A stretch of 64,000 nt of DNA, taken from positions 186,001 through 250,000 of the forward strand of contig CAVSJQ010000002.1 in assembly GCA_963728355.1 (NCBI GenBank). Direction: 5' to 3'. The stretch's first letter is position 1. The number at the start of each line of letters is the position of its first letter. The notes beneath the pieces were generated by a model. It had not been told where the DNA came from. It did no database searches and was given only the letters and a program-made list of their open reading frames with translations. Below are positions 17,908-26,166 of this stretch, piece by piece. The position numbers were made by a program, and so were the translations under genes. This stretch comes from Sva-07 sp963728355 (lineage in GTDB: Bacteria; Actinomycetota; Acidimicrobiia; Acidimicrobiales; Ilumatobacteraceae).

Positions 17908-17958
17908 CGAAACTTGCGCCGATCGTCCCGCTCAGCGCGCGATCGTGCGCACAGTTCG
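17908..17958. repeat. 51-bp imperfect palindrome, copy A of a tandem pair
   Basis: It begins CGAAACTTGCGC and ends GCGCACAGTTCG, so the ends are imperfectly inverted. It aligns base for base in length with copy B 20 bases downstream and shares the cores GATC and CCCGCT. Both lie in the pgi-csoR spacer. Confidence 0.6.
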
Positions 17959-17978
17959 CAGCAACGGCCCCTCTTCGC

Positions 17979-18029
17979 CGAAATGTGCGCGGATCTGCCC
18001 GCTGGTGACGCGCCCGTGCACAATTTTCG
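17979..18029. repeat. 51-bp imperfect palindrome, copy B of a tandem pair
   Basis: It begins CGAAATGTGCGC and ends GTGCACAATTTTCG. Its inner GTGCGCGGATCTG nearly matches the reverse strand of the 52-bp repeat at 51084 (GTGTGCGGATCTG), hinting at a common origin. Confidence 0.6.
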
Positions 18030-18080
18030 GGAGGGCTCGGGTGGGGCTGTCCGGGGCGAGGCTCGTGGTCGGTTGGTGAA

Positions 18081-18095
18081 TACGGGGAGGGGTAC
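18081..18095 (+). promoter_or_regulatory. Candidate CsoR/RcnR-type operator
   Basis: TACGGGGAGGGGTAC is a G-tract flanked by TA steps, resembling operators of the CsoR/RcnR family. It overlaps the first bases of the downstream gene's -10 box, as expected for autorepression. Confidence 0.4.
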
Positions 18096-18098
18096 GCT
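18093..18098 (+). promoter_or_regulatory. Leaderless -10 box of the csoR-like gene
   Basis: TACGCT lies six bases before ATG 18105. Confidence 0.5.
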
Positions 18099-18104
18099 GG
18101 CGGC

Positions 18105-18377
18105 ATGAGGTTTCCGGAGGACGTCAACGACGATGTGTTGAAGCGGCTGCGCCGCCTCGAAGGTCAGATCCGGGGCGTCCAGCGGATGATCGAGGAGGGC
18201 CAGGACTGCGCCGACGTGGTCACCCAGCTGTCGGCGTGCAAGGCCGCGCTCGACCGGGTCGGCTACCGCCTCGTCGTCGCCGGGATGCGTCACTGCGTCA
18301 CGGCGCCCGTCGAGACCGGCGAGCAGCCCGAACTCGACGCCCTCGAACTCGAGCGCCTGTTCATGAAGCTCAGCTGA
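18105..18377 (+). CDS. CsoR/CstR-family transcriptional repressor
   Basis: A 90-residue all-helical repressor of the CsoR/RcnR family (DUF156). RLRRLEGQIRGVQRMIEEG forms the DNA-contacting first helices, then QDCADVVTQLSA carries Cys35, and RHCV carries Cys64. Counting against M. tuberculosis CsoR (Cys36, His61, Cys65), the copper-binding His position is Gly60 here. Two cysteines 29 apart without that His is the arrangement of CstR, which senses persulfide, so copper sensing should not be assumed. A G-rich candidate operator overlaps its promoter. An aldehyde dehydrogenase follows 102 bases downstream and may or may not be its target. Confidence 0.85.
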   Translation: MRFPEDVNDDVLKRLRRLEGQIRGVQRMIEEGQDCADVVTQLSACKAALDRVGYRLVVAGMRHCVTAPVETGEQPELDALELERLFMKLS

Positions 18378-18479
18378 CCACCCGCCGGCACTCGCCGCGG
18401 CGAGGTGGGAGGGCTGGGGGCGGTGAGGTGGGGCCGCTCGGTTGCAGCGTCCGGGGCGCGATGGGCAAGACTTGACCCC

Positions 18480-19898
18480 ATGCGCGACTACACCAACATC
18501 TACATCGACGGTGCCTGGGTTCCCTCCGACGGCACGGGCACGATCGAGGTCATCAACGCCGGGACCGAAGAGGTCATGGGCTCGATCCCCGAGGGCACCG
18601 CCAGTGACGTCGACCGCGCCGTTGCGGCCGCGCGCCGGGCGTTCGATTCCTGGTCCGGCACACCGGTCGAGGAGCGCCAGAAGTACATGGTCCGCCTGAA
18701 CGAGGCCCTTCAGGCGCGTTCCCCCGAGATCGCCGAGGTGATCGCCGGTGAAGTCGGCATGCCGATCACCTGGTCGACGATGATCCAGGCCGGGTTGCCC
18801 GCCGGCAACATGCAGACCTACGCCACGTTGCTCGACACGTTCCAGTTCGAGGAGACCATCGGCAACAGCCTCGTCGTCAAGGAGCCCGTCGGCGTCGTCG
18901 GTGCGATCACACCGTGGAACTACCCGCTGCACCAGATCGTCTGCAAGCTCGGTGGCGCCCTCGCCGCCGGCTGCACCTTCGTCCTCAAGCCGTCCGAGGT
19001 CGCGCCCCTCAACGCGTTCATCCTCGCCGAGATCGTCCACGAGGTCGGACTGCCCGCCGGCGTGTTCAACCTGGTCACCGGCACCGGACCGGTCGTCGGT
19101 GCGGCGATCGCCGAGCACCCCGATGTCGACATGGTCAGCTTCACCGGCTCGACGCGCGCCGGCAAGCAGGTCGCCGCAGCCGCCGCCGGCACCGTCAAGC
19201 GCGTCGCCCTCGAGCTGGGTGGCAAGTCCGCCAACATCATCCTCGACGACGCCAACCTCGAAGAGGTGATCCCGAAGGGCATCTTCGCCTGCTACCTCAA
19301 CTCGGGTCAGACATGCACCGCCCACACGCGCATGCTCGTCCCCAACAGCCGCTACGACGAAGCCGTCGCCATCGCCGCAGCTGCAGCGGAAAGCATGCAG
19401 GTCGACGACCCGTCCAAGGAGGGCATGCACCTCGGCCCGCTGATCAGCCAGGCCCAGTGGGACCGCGTCCAGGGGTACATCCAGAAGGGCATCGACGAAG
19501 GCGCGGTCGTCGCCGCCGGTGGTCTCGGCAAGCCCGAGGGCAAGGAGACCGGCTACTTCGTGAAGCCGACGGTGCTGGCCAACGTCACCAACGACATGAC
19601 GGTGGCCCAGGAGGAGATCTTCGGCCCGGTGCTGTCGATCATCGGCTACGAGGACGACGACGACGCCGTGCGCATCGCCAACGACAGCCTCTACGGCCTG
19701 TCGGGTGGCGTCTGGTCGGCCGACCAGGATCGTGCGATCTCGGTCGCCCGGCGGATGCGCACGGGTGCGGTCGACGTCAACGGCGGCTCGTTCAACATCG
19801 CGGCGCCGTTCGGTGGCTACAAGCAGTCGGGGTACGGCCGCGAGAACGGCCCGTACGGCATCGACGAGTTCCTCCAGACCAAGTCGCTGCAGCTCTGA
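18480..19898 (+). CDS. Aldehyde dehydrogenase (NAD(P)+)
   Basis: A 472-residue member of the ALDH superfamily that oxidises an aldehyde to the acid. Motifs in order: ITPWNYPLHQIVCKLGGALAA (Asn of the oxyanion hole), LKPSEVAPL for cofactor binding, SFTGSTRAGKQV, catalytic Glu in LELGGKSANI, nucleophile Cys in NSGQTCTA and EEIFGPVLSII. The C-terminal FGGYKQSGYGREN is typical. Substrate is not evident. ATG 18480 has AAGACT seven bases before it and no Shine-Dalgarno. It precedes pafB by 27 bases on the same strand, although pafB has its own -10-like box. Confidence 0.92.
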   Translation: MRDYTNIYIDGAWVPSDGTGTIEVINAGTEEVMGSIPEGTASDVDRAVAAARRAFDSWSGTPVEERQKYMVRLNEALQARSPEIAEVIAGEVGMPITWSTMIQAGLPAGNMQTYATLLDTFQFEETIGNSLVVKEPVGVVGAITPWNYPLHQIVCKLGGALAAGCTFVLKPSEVAPLNAFILAEIVHEVGLPAGVFNLVTGTGPVVGAAIAEHPDVDMVSFTGSTRAGKQVAAAAAGTVKRVALELGGKSANIILDDANLEEVIPKGIFACYLNSGQTCTAHTRMLVPNSRYDEAVAIAAAAAESMQVDDPSKEGMHLGPLISQAQWDRVQGYIQKGIDEGAVVAAGGLGKPEGKETGYFVKPTVLANVTNDMTVAQEEIFGPVLSIIGYEDDDDAVRIANDSLYGLSGGVWSADQDRAISVARRMRTGAVDVNGGSFNIAAPFGGYKQSGYGRENGPYGIDEFLQTKSLQL

Positions 19899-19910
19899 CC
19901 TGATCGCAGC

Positions 19911-19916
19911 TAGCGT
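19911..19916 (+). promoter_or_regulatory. Leaderless -10 box of pafB
   Basis: TAGCGT, nine bases before ATG 19926. Confidence 0.45.
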
Positions 19917-19925
19917 CGTCGGCTG

Positions 19926-20897
19926 ATGGTCGACCGGATCGAGCGCCTCACGAACCTCCTCGCGTTGCTGCTCGAGACGATCGAACCGCTCAGCCTGGTG
20001 CAGATCGCCGCCGAACTCGACGGTCAGTACCCCGAACGCGACAAGCCCCGTCGCGCCGCGTTCGAGCGCGACAAGGCAGCGCTGCGCGACATCGGCGTGC
20101 CGATCGAGACCGAGATCGTCGGGGGCGGCCCGTACGCCGGGCAGACCCGCTACTGGATCGATCGACGCGCCTACGAACTCGCCGACCTCGATCTGGCCGA
20201 CGACGAGATGCGTGCTCTCCAGGTCGCCGTTGCGGCGGTACGCACCGACGCCGGCCAGGAGGCGCTGTGGAAGCTGGGCGGCACGCTGGGCGGCGAGCGT
20301 CCGGCGGTGTCGGTCGTGATCCCCGAACGGCCCGAGCTGCCGGCGATCCGTACCGCAGTGGCCGCCCGGGCCCCGATCGAGTTCGGGTACCGCGGCGAGC
20401 AGCGCTCACTCGACCCGTGGGGGCTGTTGTTGCGCGGCGGCTTCTGGTACGTGATCGGCCACGACCACGCTCGTGGCGAGCGGCGGACCTTCCGAGTCGA
20501 CCGGTTCGACCGGTCCGATGGCCACGAAACGGGCGTGCGTGTCGGCGAGTCGGGTTCCTTCGAACGCCCGGCGTCGTTCGATCCCCGCACGGCGTTCCCC
20601 GCCGACCCGAAGCAGATCGGTTACCGCGCCGACGAGAGCGTCGACGCGATCGTGCGGATCGACGCGCTGCGCGCTGCTGCGGTGGAACGTGAACTCGGCG
20701 CCGACCGCATCGTCGAACGCGGTGTCGACGGAGGTATCCGGGTCTCGGTGCCCGCCGGCAACCGCGCCGCGTTCCGGTCGTGGGTGCTCGGGTTGCTCGA
20801 ACACGCGGTCGTCGAGTCGCCGCCCGAACTGCGCCGACACGTGATCGACTGGCTCAGCGCGGTCGCCGACACCAGCGCCGGTCCGGTGCGGCGATGA
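19926..20897 (+). CDS. pafB: WYL-domain regulator, PafB-like
   Basis: A 323-residue regulator: an N-terminal winged helix (RIERLTNLLALLLE to RDKAALRDIGVPIE), a WYL domain (PWGLLLRGGFWYVIGHD, then ERRTFRVDRF) and a C-terminal WCX extension. In mycobacteria the PafB-PafC pair is a heterodimeric activator of LexA-independent DNA-damage genes. Here the second gene overlaps by four bases, as expected for two subunits. The usual neighbour pafA and the proteasome genes are absent from this window. An exonuclease and whiB lie just downstream on the other strand. Confidence 0.85.
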   Translation: MVDRIERLTNLLALLLETIEPLSLVQIAAELDGQYPERDKPRRAAFERDKAALRDIGVPIETEIVGGGPYAGQTRYWIDRRAYELADLDLADDEMRALQVAVAAVRTDAGQEALWKLGGTLGGERPAVSVVIPERPELPAIRTAVAARAPIEFGYRGEQRSLDPWGLLLRGGFWYVIGHDHARGERRTFRVDRFDRSDGHETGVRVGESGSFERPASFDPRTAFPADPKQIGYRADESVDAIVRIDALRAAAVERELGADRIVERGVDGGIRVSVPAGNRAAFRSWVLGLLEHAVVESPPELRRHVIDWLSAVADTSAGPVRR

Positions 20898-21880
20898 GCG
20901 GGCCCCGCAACGCCGAGGACCGTCTCCGTCGTCTCCTGGTGATGCTGCCGTGGCTGATGGAGATGGCGGAGGTCCCGCTCGCCGATGTCGCCCGACGTTT
21001 CGACATGAGCGAGGCGCAGGTGCAGAGCGATCTCGAACTGGTCGCGATGTGCGGGCTGCCGCCGTTCGTCGACGAGATGGTCGACGTGTTCATCGACGAC
21101 GGCATCGTCTACGTGGGCGTCCCCCGCTTGTTCACGCGGCCGCTGCGCCTCACCGCCCCGGAGGCGTTCTCGCTGCTGACCTCGGCTCGAGCCGCGATGG
21201 AGCTGCCGGGTGCCGACCGGGACGCGGCGCTGGGGCGCGGCCTCAGGAAGCTCGCCGCCGTGCTCGCCGACGCCGGCCTCGGCGAGCCACTCGACGCCGA
21301 TACCGACGACACCACCGGGGTCGTCGTCGACCTCGCCCGACCGGACTTCACCGACACGATGGCGGAGGCCGCTGCATCGGGCGTCGAGCTGCGGGTCAGC
21401 TACTTCTCACCCGCCCGTGCGGAAATCACCGAGCGGTCGATCGTGCCCCGCCACGTGTTCACGGATGCGGGCAACTGGTACGTGGTCGCCGACGATGACC
21501 GTTCGCAGTCGCGGCGGACGTTCCGGATCGACCGCATCGAGTCGGCCGAGGCAACGGGCCGTACGGTCGACGTCGAGACCACGACGACGACGCCCGACCG
21601 GTTCTTCGACGACGTCGACGTCGCGAGGGTGACGATCCGTCTCGCCCCCGCTGCGCGGTGGGTGTTGGACCGGTATCCGATCGACGAGTACGTCGACTCC
21701 GGCGACGGGTGGGTGGACGCCCGGCTTCCGGTGGCCAGCGACCGCTGGCTCGCCAAGCTGCTGATCCGCCTCGGTCCCGATGCGGTCCTCGTCGAGCCGG
21801 CCGGCGAGAACCCGGCGGCGGGGCTCGCCCGTGACGTGCTCGCCCGGTATCTCCGAAACGATCCGTCGACGGAGCGGTGA
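20894..21880 (+). CDS. pafC: WYL-domain regulator, PafC-like
   Basis: A 328-residue partner of the preceding PafB-like protein. It opens with an HTH (RLRRLLVMLPWLMEMAEVPLADVARRF, residues 10-36, then MSEAQVQSDLELVAMCGLPPF), followed by a WYL domain (RHVFTDAGNWYVVADDD, RRTFRIDRIES) and a C-terminal WCX region. Translation is coupled to pafB through ATGA. The retained WYL core suggests binding of a ligand, in this group possibly single-stranded DNA. It converges on the exonuclease gene with a 16-base gap. Confidence 0.85.
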   Translation: MSGPRNAEDRLRRLLVMLPWLMEMAEVPLADVARRFDMSEAQVQSDLELVAMCGLPPFVDEMVDVFIDDGIVYVGVPRLFTRPLRLTAPEAFSLLTSARAAMELPGADRDAALGRGLRKLAAVLADAGLGEPLDADTDDTTGVVVDLARPDFTDTMAEAAASGVELRVSYFSPARAEITERSIVPRHVFTDAGNWYVVADDDRSQSRRTFRIDRIESAEATGRTVDVETTTTTPDRFFDDVDVARVTIRLAPAARWVLDRYPIDEYVDSGDGWVDARLPVASDRWLAKLLIRLGPDAVLVEPAGENPAAGLARDVLARYLRNDPSTER

Positions 21881-21896
21881 CCGACGACGACCGACG

Positions 21897-22469
21897 TCAG
21901 CGCACGTAGAACGGTTCGAGTTGTGCGGCCTCGGTGATGTGGTGGGCGGCCAACAGGTGCGGGAGGACCGCAGCAGTGGCTGCCGCGTCGCCGAGTGCGT
22001 CGTGGGGACGTTCGAGCGCAACCCCGTAGCGCTCGCAGACGTCCGCGAGGCGGTGCGACAGTTGACGGTCCGGGTCGAGGCGGCGCGACATGCGCAGGGT
22101 GCACAGACGCCGCTCGAGGCCCAGGCGGACAGGATCGTCGCTCGGACGGCGCCGGGCAGCTCGGTCGAGGAAGTCACTGTCGAACGCGGCGTTGTGGGCG
22201 GTGAAGACGGCGCCGTCCATGCGCCGGCCGAGTTCGTCGAGGGCATCGTCGAGGCGGGGGGCGCCTCGCAACGTGCGCCGGGTGATGCCGTGGATGCTCG
22301 TCGGGCCCACTCGCTGCAGCGGCCACCCGAGCTTCACGAGCGACGACCACTGGTCGATGACGGCGCCGTCGGCGTCGACGACGACCATGCCGAGCTGCAG
22401 GATCCGGTGCCGTCTGGTGTTGAGCCCGCTCGTCTCCAGGTCGACGACGGCGAAGCGGGGGAGGGCCAC
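21897..22469 (-). CDS. DEDDh-family 3'-5' exonuclease (DnaQ-like)
   Basis: A 190-residue single-domain nuclease related to the DNA polymerase III epsilon proofreading subunit. Exo I is AVVDLETSGLN (Asp, Glu), Exo II is FTAHNAAFDSDFL (Asp), Exo III is the terminal RPHDALGDAAATA (His and Asp). No BRCT or helicase part is attached. The start chosen is GTG 22469, with AGGG eight bases upstream; GTG 22475 and 22478 are alternatives. Role in repair or RNA turnover is open. Proximity to PafBC is suggestive only. Confidence 0.85.
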   Translation of the reverse strand: MALPRFAVVDLETSGLNTRRHRILQLGMVVVDADGAVIDQWSSLVKLGWPLQRVGPTSIHGITRRTLRGAPRLDDALDELGRRMDGAVFTAHNAAFDSDFLDRAARRRPSDDPVRLGLERRLCTLRMSRRLDPDRQLSHRLADVCERYGVALERPHDALGDAAATAAVLPHLLAAHHITEAAQLEPFYVR

Positions 22470-22509
22470 GGACACCACCCTAGACAGGGGGTGTCGCAGG
22501 GGTGGCGAG

Positions 22510-22818
22510 TCAGCCGGCCTGGTGCTGCAGTCGTGCCCGCACGCCGATGGGTGCCGACACGGTGAAGCCGGCGAGGTGGCGGTCCTCTTCGGATTCGCCG
22601 CCCCAGTAGCCGTACTCGTGGTTGTGGCGGGCATGCGTGCGGCACAGCTCCTGCACCGGACACGCCGAGCAGAGCTTGTGTGCCTTGGCCTCGCGGCGGG
22701 CGCGGGCCTGTGGTCGCTCTGCCTTCGGCGGGAAGAACAGCCGTGTGCGCCCCTTGCATGCTGCGTGCTCCTGCCAGGGGGTGTCGTACTCGTCGTCGAA
22801 CAGCTCTGCCACGGCCAC
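22510..22818 (-). CDS. WhiB-family iron-sulfur transcription factor
   Basis: A 102-residue WhiB-like protein. Four cysteines (21, 50, 53, 59; C-x28-C-x2-C-x5-C) bind a [4Fe-4S] cluster, and GYWGGESEEDR is the beta-turn that contacts sigma factor. The long insertion between Cys1 and Cys2, rich in Lys/Arg, is characteristic of some actinobacterial members. The GTG start at 22818 has AAGGGAG six bases upstream, one of the few clear Shine-Dalgarno sites nearby, so this mRNA has a leader. The 140 bases upstream contain an A/T-rich block (22873-22890) that may be the promoter. Which Wbl subclass it is cannot be settled by eye. Confidence 0.92.
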   Translation of the reverse strand: MAVAELFDDEYDTPWQEHAACKGRTRLFFPPKAERPQARARREAKAHKLCSACPVQELCRTHARHNHEYGYWGGESEEDRHLAGFTVSAPIGVRARLQHQAG

Positions 22819-22958
22819 CGGGGGCTCCCTTCGTGCTCTGAGCGACGGGAGGTGTCGACCTCGTCGCCGCTCGTTTTAACACTAAATGTTCGGAGCCGGG
22901 GCCGCAACCGGATTTTCCGGGTTCCGAGCGTGTCGGGACGGGCGCGGACCGCCGCCGG

Positions 22959-24365
22959 TCAGAGCAGCTCGGCGGCCAGGCTGGCCACGTCGCTGCGCTC
23001 GCAGGCGGTGAGCGTGATGTGTCCGAAGCACGGCTGGCCGGCGAACGCGGAGGCGAGGACGCTGAGGGCGTTGTTCGACTCGCCGAGGTAGGGCGCATCG
23101 ATCTGGCTGGTGTCGCCGGTGAAGATCACCTTGGTGCCGTCGCCCACACGCGTGAGGATCGTGCGCAAGGTGGTCGGCTCGAGGTTCTGCGCTTCGTCGA
23201 TCACCACGAACTGGTGCTGCAGCGAGCGGCCGCGCAGGAACGTCACCGACTCGAGCGACAACTGGCCGCGAGTGGTCAACTCGTCGACCATCGTGCGGGC
23301 GTCGTTGATGCTGCCCCGATCGGTCAGCGCAACGACAGCGTCGTGGATCGCCGCCATCCACGGATCGAGCTTCTCGTCGAGGCCGCCGGGAAGGAACCCG
23401 ACGTCGGCACGTCCCACGGGCACCAGTGGGCGGTAGACGGCGAGTCGTTCGTACCGGCTCTGCTCGACCACCTGTTCGAGCCCTGCTGCGATCGCGAGGA
23501 TCGTCTTTCCCGTGCCGGCGCGGCCGTCGAGTGCGATCACGGCGATGTCGGGATCGAGGAGCAGTTCGAGGGCGAAGCGCTGCTCCTTGCTGCGTGGCCG
23601 CAGCCCCCATGCTTCCGGTGTGTGCTGTGAGAGCAGCACGAACTCGTGGTGCACCGCCCGGACGAGCGCAGACTGCGAACCCGACCGCAGCACGGCGAAC
23701 TCGTTCTCGTTGAACTCGACCGTCGTGCCGGCGACGACGGCGTCGACGGCCACCGCGCCGGCGGCGTACAGGCAGTCGATCGTCTCGTGGGGCGCCTCGA
23801 TCGTGGTCCAACCGACGGTGGGACGGTCGCGGTCGGACCGGGTGAGGCGGTGTTCGGCGGCGTCGACGCCGAGGTGGGCCGCCTTGATGCGCAGCGCTGC
23901 GTCGTTGCTGATCATGGTGGTTGGGCCGAAGTCGGACTGGCCGATCGCGGCGCCGATGATCCGGTTGTCGGGAACGGCCGGGTCGAGGCCGTGTTCGACC
24001 AGCAGGTGTTTGCGGATGTTGTTGATCTCGATCTGCAGCGTGGCGCTGCCGTTGCCGGTCGGCACGGGCTCGGCCAACGATCCTCCGTGTGCGACCCGCA
24101 GCTCCTCGAGGGTTCGCAGGGCGGTACGGGCCGCACGGCCGACGTCGTCGGGGCGACTCTTCAGGCCGTCGAGTTCCTCGACGACCGTGAGCGGCACGAT
24201 CACGTCGGCGTCACGGAACTCGAGCACACACGTCGGATCGGCGATCAACACCGACGTGTCGACCACCAGTCGGGTTCGCTGCACCTCCCTCGTCGACTCG
24301 GACCCGCTCGACGCCTGGTGTGGCGTGGGGGTCGATGCGTCAGCGGACGGAAGCAGGTCGGTCAC
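22959..24365 (-). CDS. PIN-PhoH family protein (PhoH2-like RNA helicase/nuclease)
   Basis: About 468 residues. The N-terminal PIN domain has VVDTSVLIADP, an acidic ELDGLK and ISNDAALRIKA. A linker leads to a PhoH ATPase with Walker A GRAGTGKTI near residue 290 and Walker B FVVIDEAQN. This PIN-PhoH fusion is the PhoH2 architecture, reported in mycobacteria as an ATP-dependent RNA-unwinding ribonuclease. Three starts lie close together (GTG 24371, ATG 24368, GTG 24365); GGAG five bases before 24365 favours the last. The 274 bases upstream form a divergent region with hupB. Confidence 0.85.
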   Translation of the reverse strand: MTDLLPSADASTPTPHQASSGSESTREVQRTRLVVDTSVLIADPTCVLEFRDADVIVPLTVVEELDGLKSRPDDVGRAARTALRTLEELRVAHGGSLAEPVPTGNGSATLQIEINNIRKHLLVEHGLDPAVPDNRIIGAAIGQSDFGPTTMISNDAALRIKAAHLGVDAAEHRLTRSDRDRPTVGWTTIEAPHETIDCLYAAGAVAVDAVVAGTTVEFNENEFAVLRSGSQSALVRAVHHEFVLLSQHTPEAWGLRPRSKEQRFALELLLDPDIAVIALDGRAGTGKTILAIAAGLEQVVEQSRYERLAVYRPLVPVGRADVGFLPGGLDEKLDPWMAAIHDAVVALTDRGSINDARTMVDELTTRGQLSLESVTFLRGRSLQHQFVVIDEAQNLEPTTLRTILTRVGDGTKVIFTGDTSQIDAPYLGESNNALSVLASAFAGQPCFGHITLTACERSDVASLAAELL

Positions 24366-24497
24366 CATCACTCCTCGGCAGATGCCTCGTGGACTCGATT
24401 CGGATCTGTCATACCCAACGGATCCAGTTTGTACTCCAGCCGGCGCGTCTCGTGGTGGATGGCGTCGATCCCCAATACCGGCAAGGCTTGCTCGGGC

Positions 24498-24521
24498 ATG
24501 TCATTGCAGATGCAATGACAT
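24498..24521. promoter_or_regulatory. Perfect 11-bp palindrome upstream of hupB
   Basis: ATGTCATTGCA and its exact reverse complement TGCAATGACAT flank a GA spacer. The element is A/T-rich in a very GC-rich region, lies 124 bases before the hupB start and about 132 bases upstream of phoH. An operator for a dimeric regulator is most likely; a short terminator is possible but there is no T-tract. Confidence 0.6.
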
Positions 24522-24645
24522 CGATGCTTGAACAACGAGGCCCGCAGTCGGTCACATGGTCGTGTTCCGCCGATCAAACCGGTGGAAACGGTCTCGGCGC
24601 CACGCCGGGGTGAACAGCATCAACACCCATCCGAAAGAGGACTCC

Positions 24646-24927
24646 ATGGCAACCAAAGCAGAACTGATCGACACCGTGAGCGAAGCGGCAGGCGTGTCGA
24701 AGGCGGACGCAGAGCGCACGCTCGGCGCATTCTTCGACCACGTGGTCGAGGCCACCAAGAACGGCGAGAAGGTCGCATGGCCCGGCTTCGGCTCGTTCAG
24801 CACCACCAAGCGCAGCGCCCGCACGGGTCGCAACCCGCAGACCGGCGCCCCGGTGCAGATCAAGGCCTCGACGGCGATGAAGTTCAGCGCCAGCTCGACG
24901 CTGAAGTCCGCCCTGAACAGCAAGTGA
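24646..24927 (+). CDS. hupB: HU-family nucleoid protein (core domain only)
   Basis: A 93-residue DNA-bending protein. It has ATKAELIDTVSEAAGVSK for the dimerisation helices, GEKVAWPGFGSFSTTKRSARTGRNPQTG for the beta-arm (residues about 40-68, with the proline-tipped RNPQTG loop) and KFSASSTLKSALN at the end. Mycobacterial HupB continues into a long PAKKA tail; this protein stops at the core length. The tail-like sequence follows as its own gene after four bases, in another frame. A ribosome-binding site AAAGAGG sits five bases before the ATG. Confidence 0.93.
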   Translation: MATKAELIDTVSEAAGVSKADAERTLGAFFDHVVEATKNGEKVAWPGFGSFSTTKRSARTGRNPQTGAPVQIKASTAMKFSASSTLKSALNSK

Positions 24928-24931
24928 TCTG

Positions 24932-25312
<381 letters not shown>

Positions 25313-25332
25313 ACGCTCTCCAGCGGTTGACG

Positions 25333-25360
25333 AACGAGGGGCCCACGGGCCCCTCGTTTC
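25333..25360. terminator. Intrinsic terminator after the hupB operon
   Basis: AACGAGGGGCCC and GGGCCCCTCGTT pair fully as a 12-bp stem around a two-base centre, followed by T. It lies between convergent genes and probably serves both. Confidence 0.85.
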
Positions 25361-25386
25361 GCGTCAGCGCCCGGGTACCCGAGCCG

Positions 25387-26166
25387 TCACAGGTCCGGGA
25401 TCAGTTTGAACACCTCGGCGGCATCCATGTCGAACGGTCGCCCGAGATCGCCGAGACGGTTCCTGATCCGCTGGCCGAACGCAGCGAGCTGCTCGTCGTC
25501 CACCGCCTTCATCGTCGATTCGAACTGGCTGACGTGGGCGGCGAGCGCATCGAGCTTGGTGTCGACGAACCCGCTGATGTCCTCGGCGTGGTCTGGGGCG
25601 TCGGCCTCCCACAACAACAGCGCATCAGGGCGATGGTGCGCGATGCCGTGCTCGCGGAAGAAGTGGGGATCACGTGAGGCGACGATCCCCTCGCACGCCA
25701 GCAGACCGGCGTGGCGGTGGTCGGGGTGCAGGCGGTACCGCTTCCAGGGGTCATGTCCCAGCACCACCTGGGGGCGCAGCTCACGGATGATGCGCGCCAC
25801 CTCGCCCCGGGTCTCCAGGTGGCTGTCGAGTTCGCCGTCGATGCGACCGAGGAACCGGACCTCACCGGCGTTGTCGCCGGCGAGTCGGCGGGCGGCTTCG
25901 CGCTGCTCGTCCTGGCGTCGCATCGCGAGCGCCGCCACGTCGACGTCGGGATCCCATGTTCCCTTGGACCCGTCGGTGCACACCAGGTGGTGGACGATGC
26001 ACCCGTCGGCGGCCCACTTGGCGAGGAGGCCACCACATCCGAACTCGACATCGTCGGGATGGGCGCCGATGGCGAGTGCGGAGGTCGGCGTGGGAAGGTC
26101 GGTGGTGGTGGTGAGAGTGGCCGGTGAGGTGGCGTTCAGGGGTTGGCCGGGCTCGTTGGCAGCCAT
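25387..26166 (-). CDS. LmbE/PIG-L family deacetylase
   Basis: A 259-residue metal-dependent N-deacetylase fold. The zinc motif AIGAHPDDVEFGCGG lies near residue 30, with the later HPDHRHAG histidines. The family removes acetyl groups from GlcNAc-type sugars, and includes MshB and Mca of mycothiol metabolism as well as BshB. This protein lacks clear MshB-specific features, so the substrate is open. Its first 31 bases overlap the end of cofC, on the same strand, so the two are probably cotranscribed. The start ATG 26166 gives a short N-terminal Thr/Pro-rich lead. Confidence 0.85.
   Translation of the reverse strand: MAANEPGQPLNATSPATLTTTTDLPTPTSALAIGAHPDDVEFGCGGLLAKWAADGCIVHHLVCTDGSKGTWDPDVDVAALAMRRQDEQREAARRLAGDNAGEVRFLGRIDGELDSHLETRGEVARIIRELRPQVVLGHDPWKRYRLHPDHRHAGLLACEGIVASRDPHFFREHGIAHHRPDALLLWEADAPDHAEDISGFVDTKLDALAAHVSQFESTMKAVDDEQLAAFGQRIRNRLGDLGRPFDMDAAEVFKLIPDL

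Noticed and set aside
22906..22923. AACCGGA/TCCGGTT-like stem as terminator of phoH
   Set aside because: The stem is short, needs a bulge, and the T-run lies in the loop, so it is not a convincing terminator.
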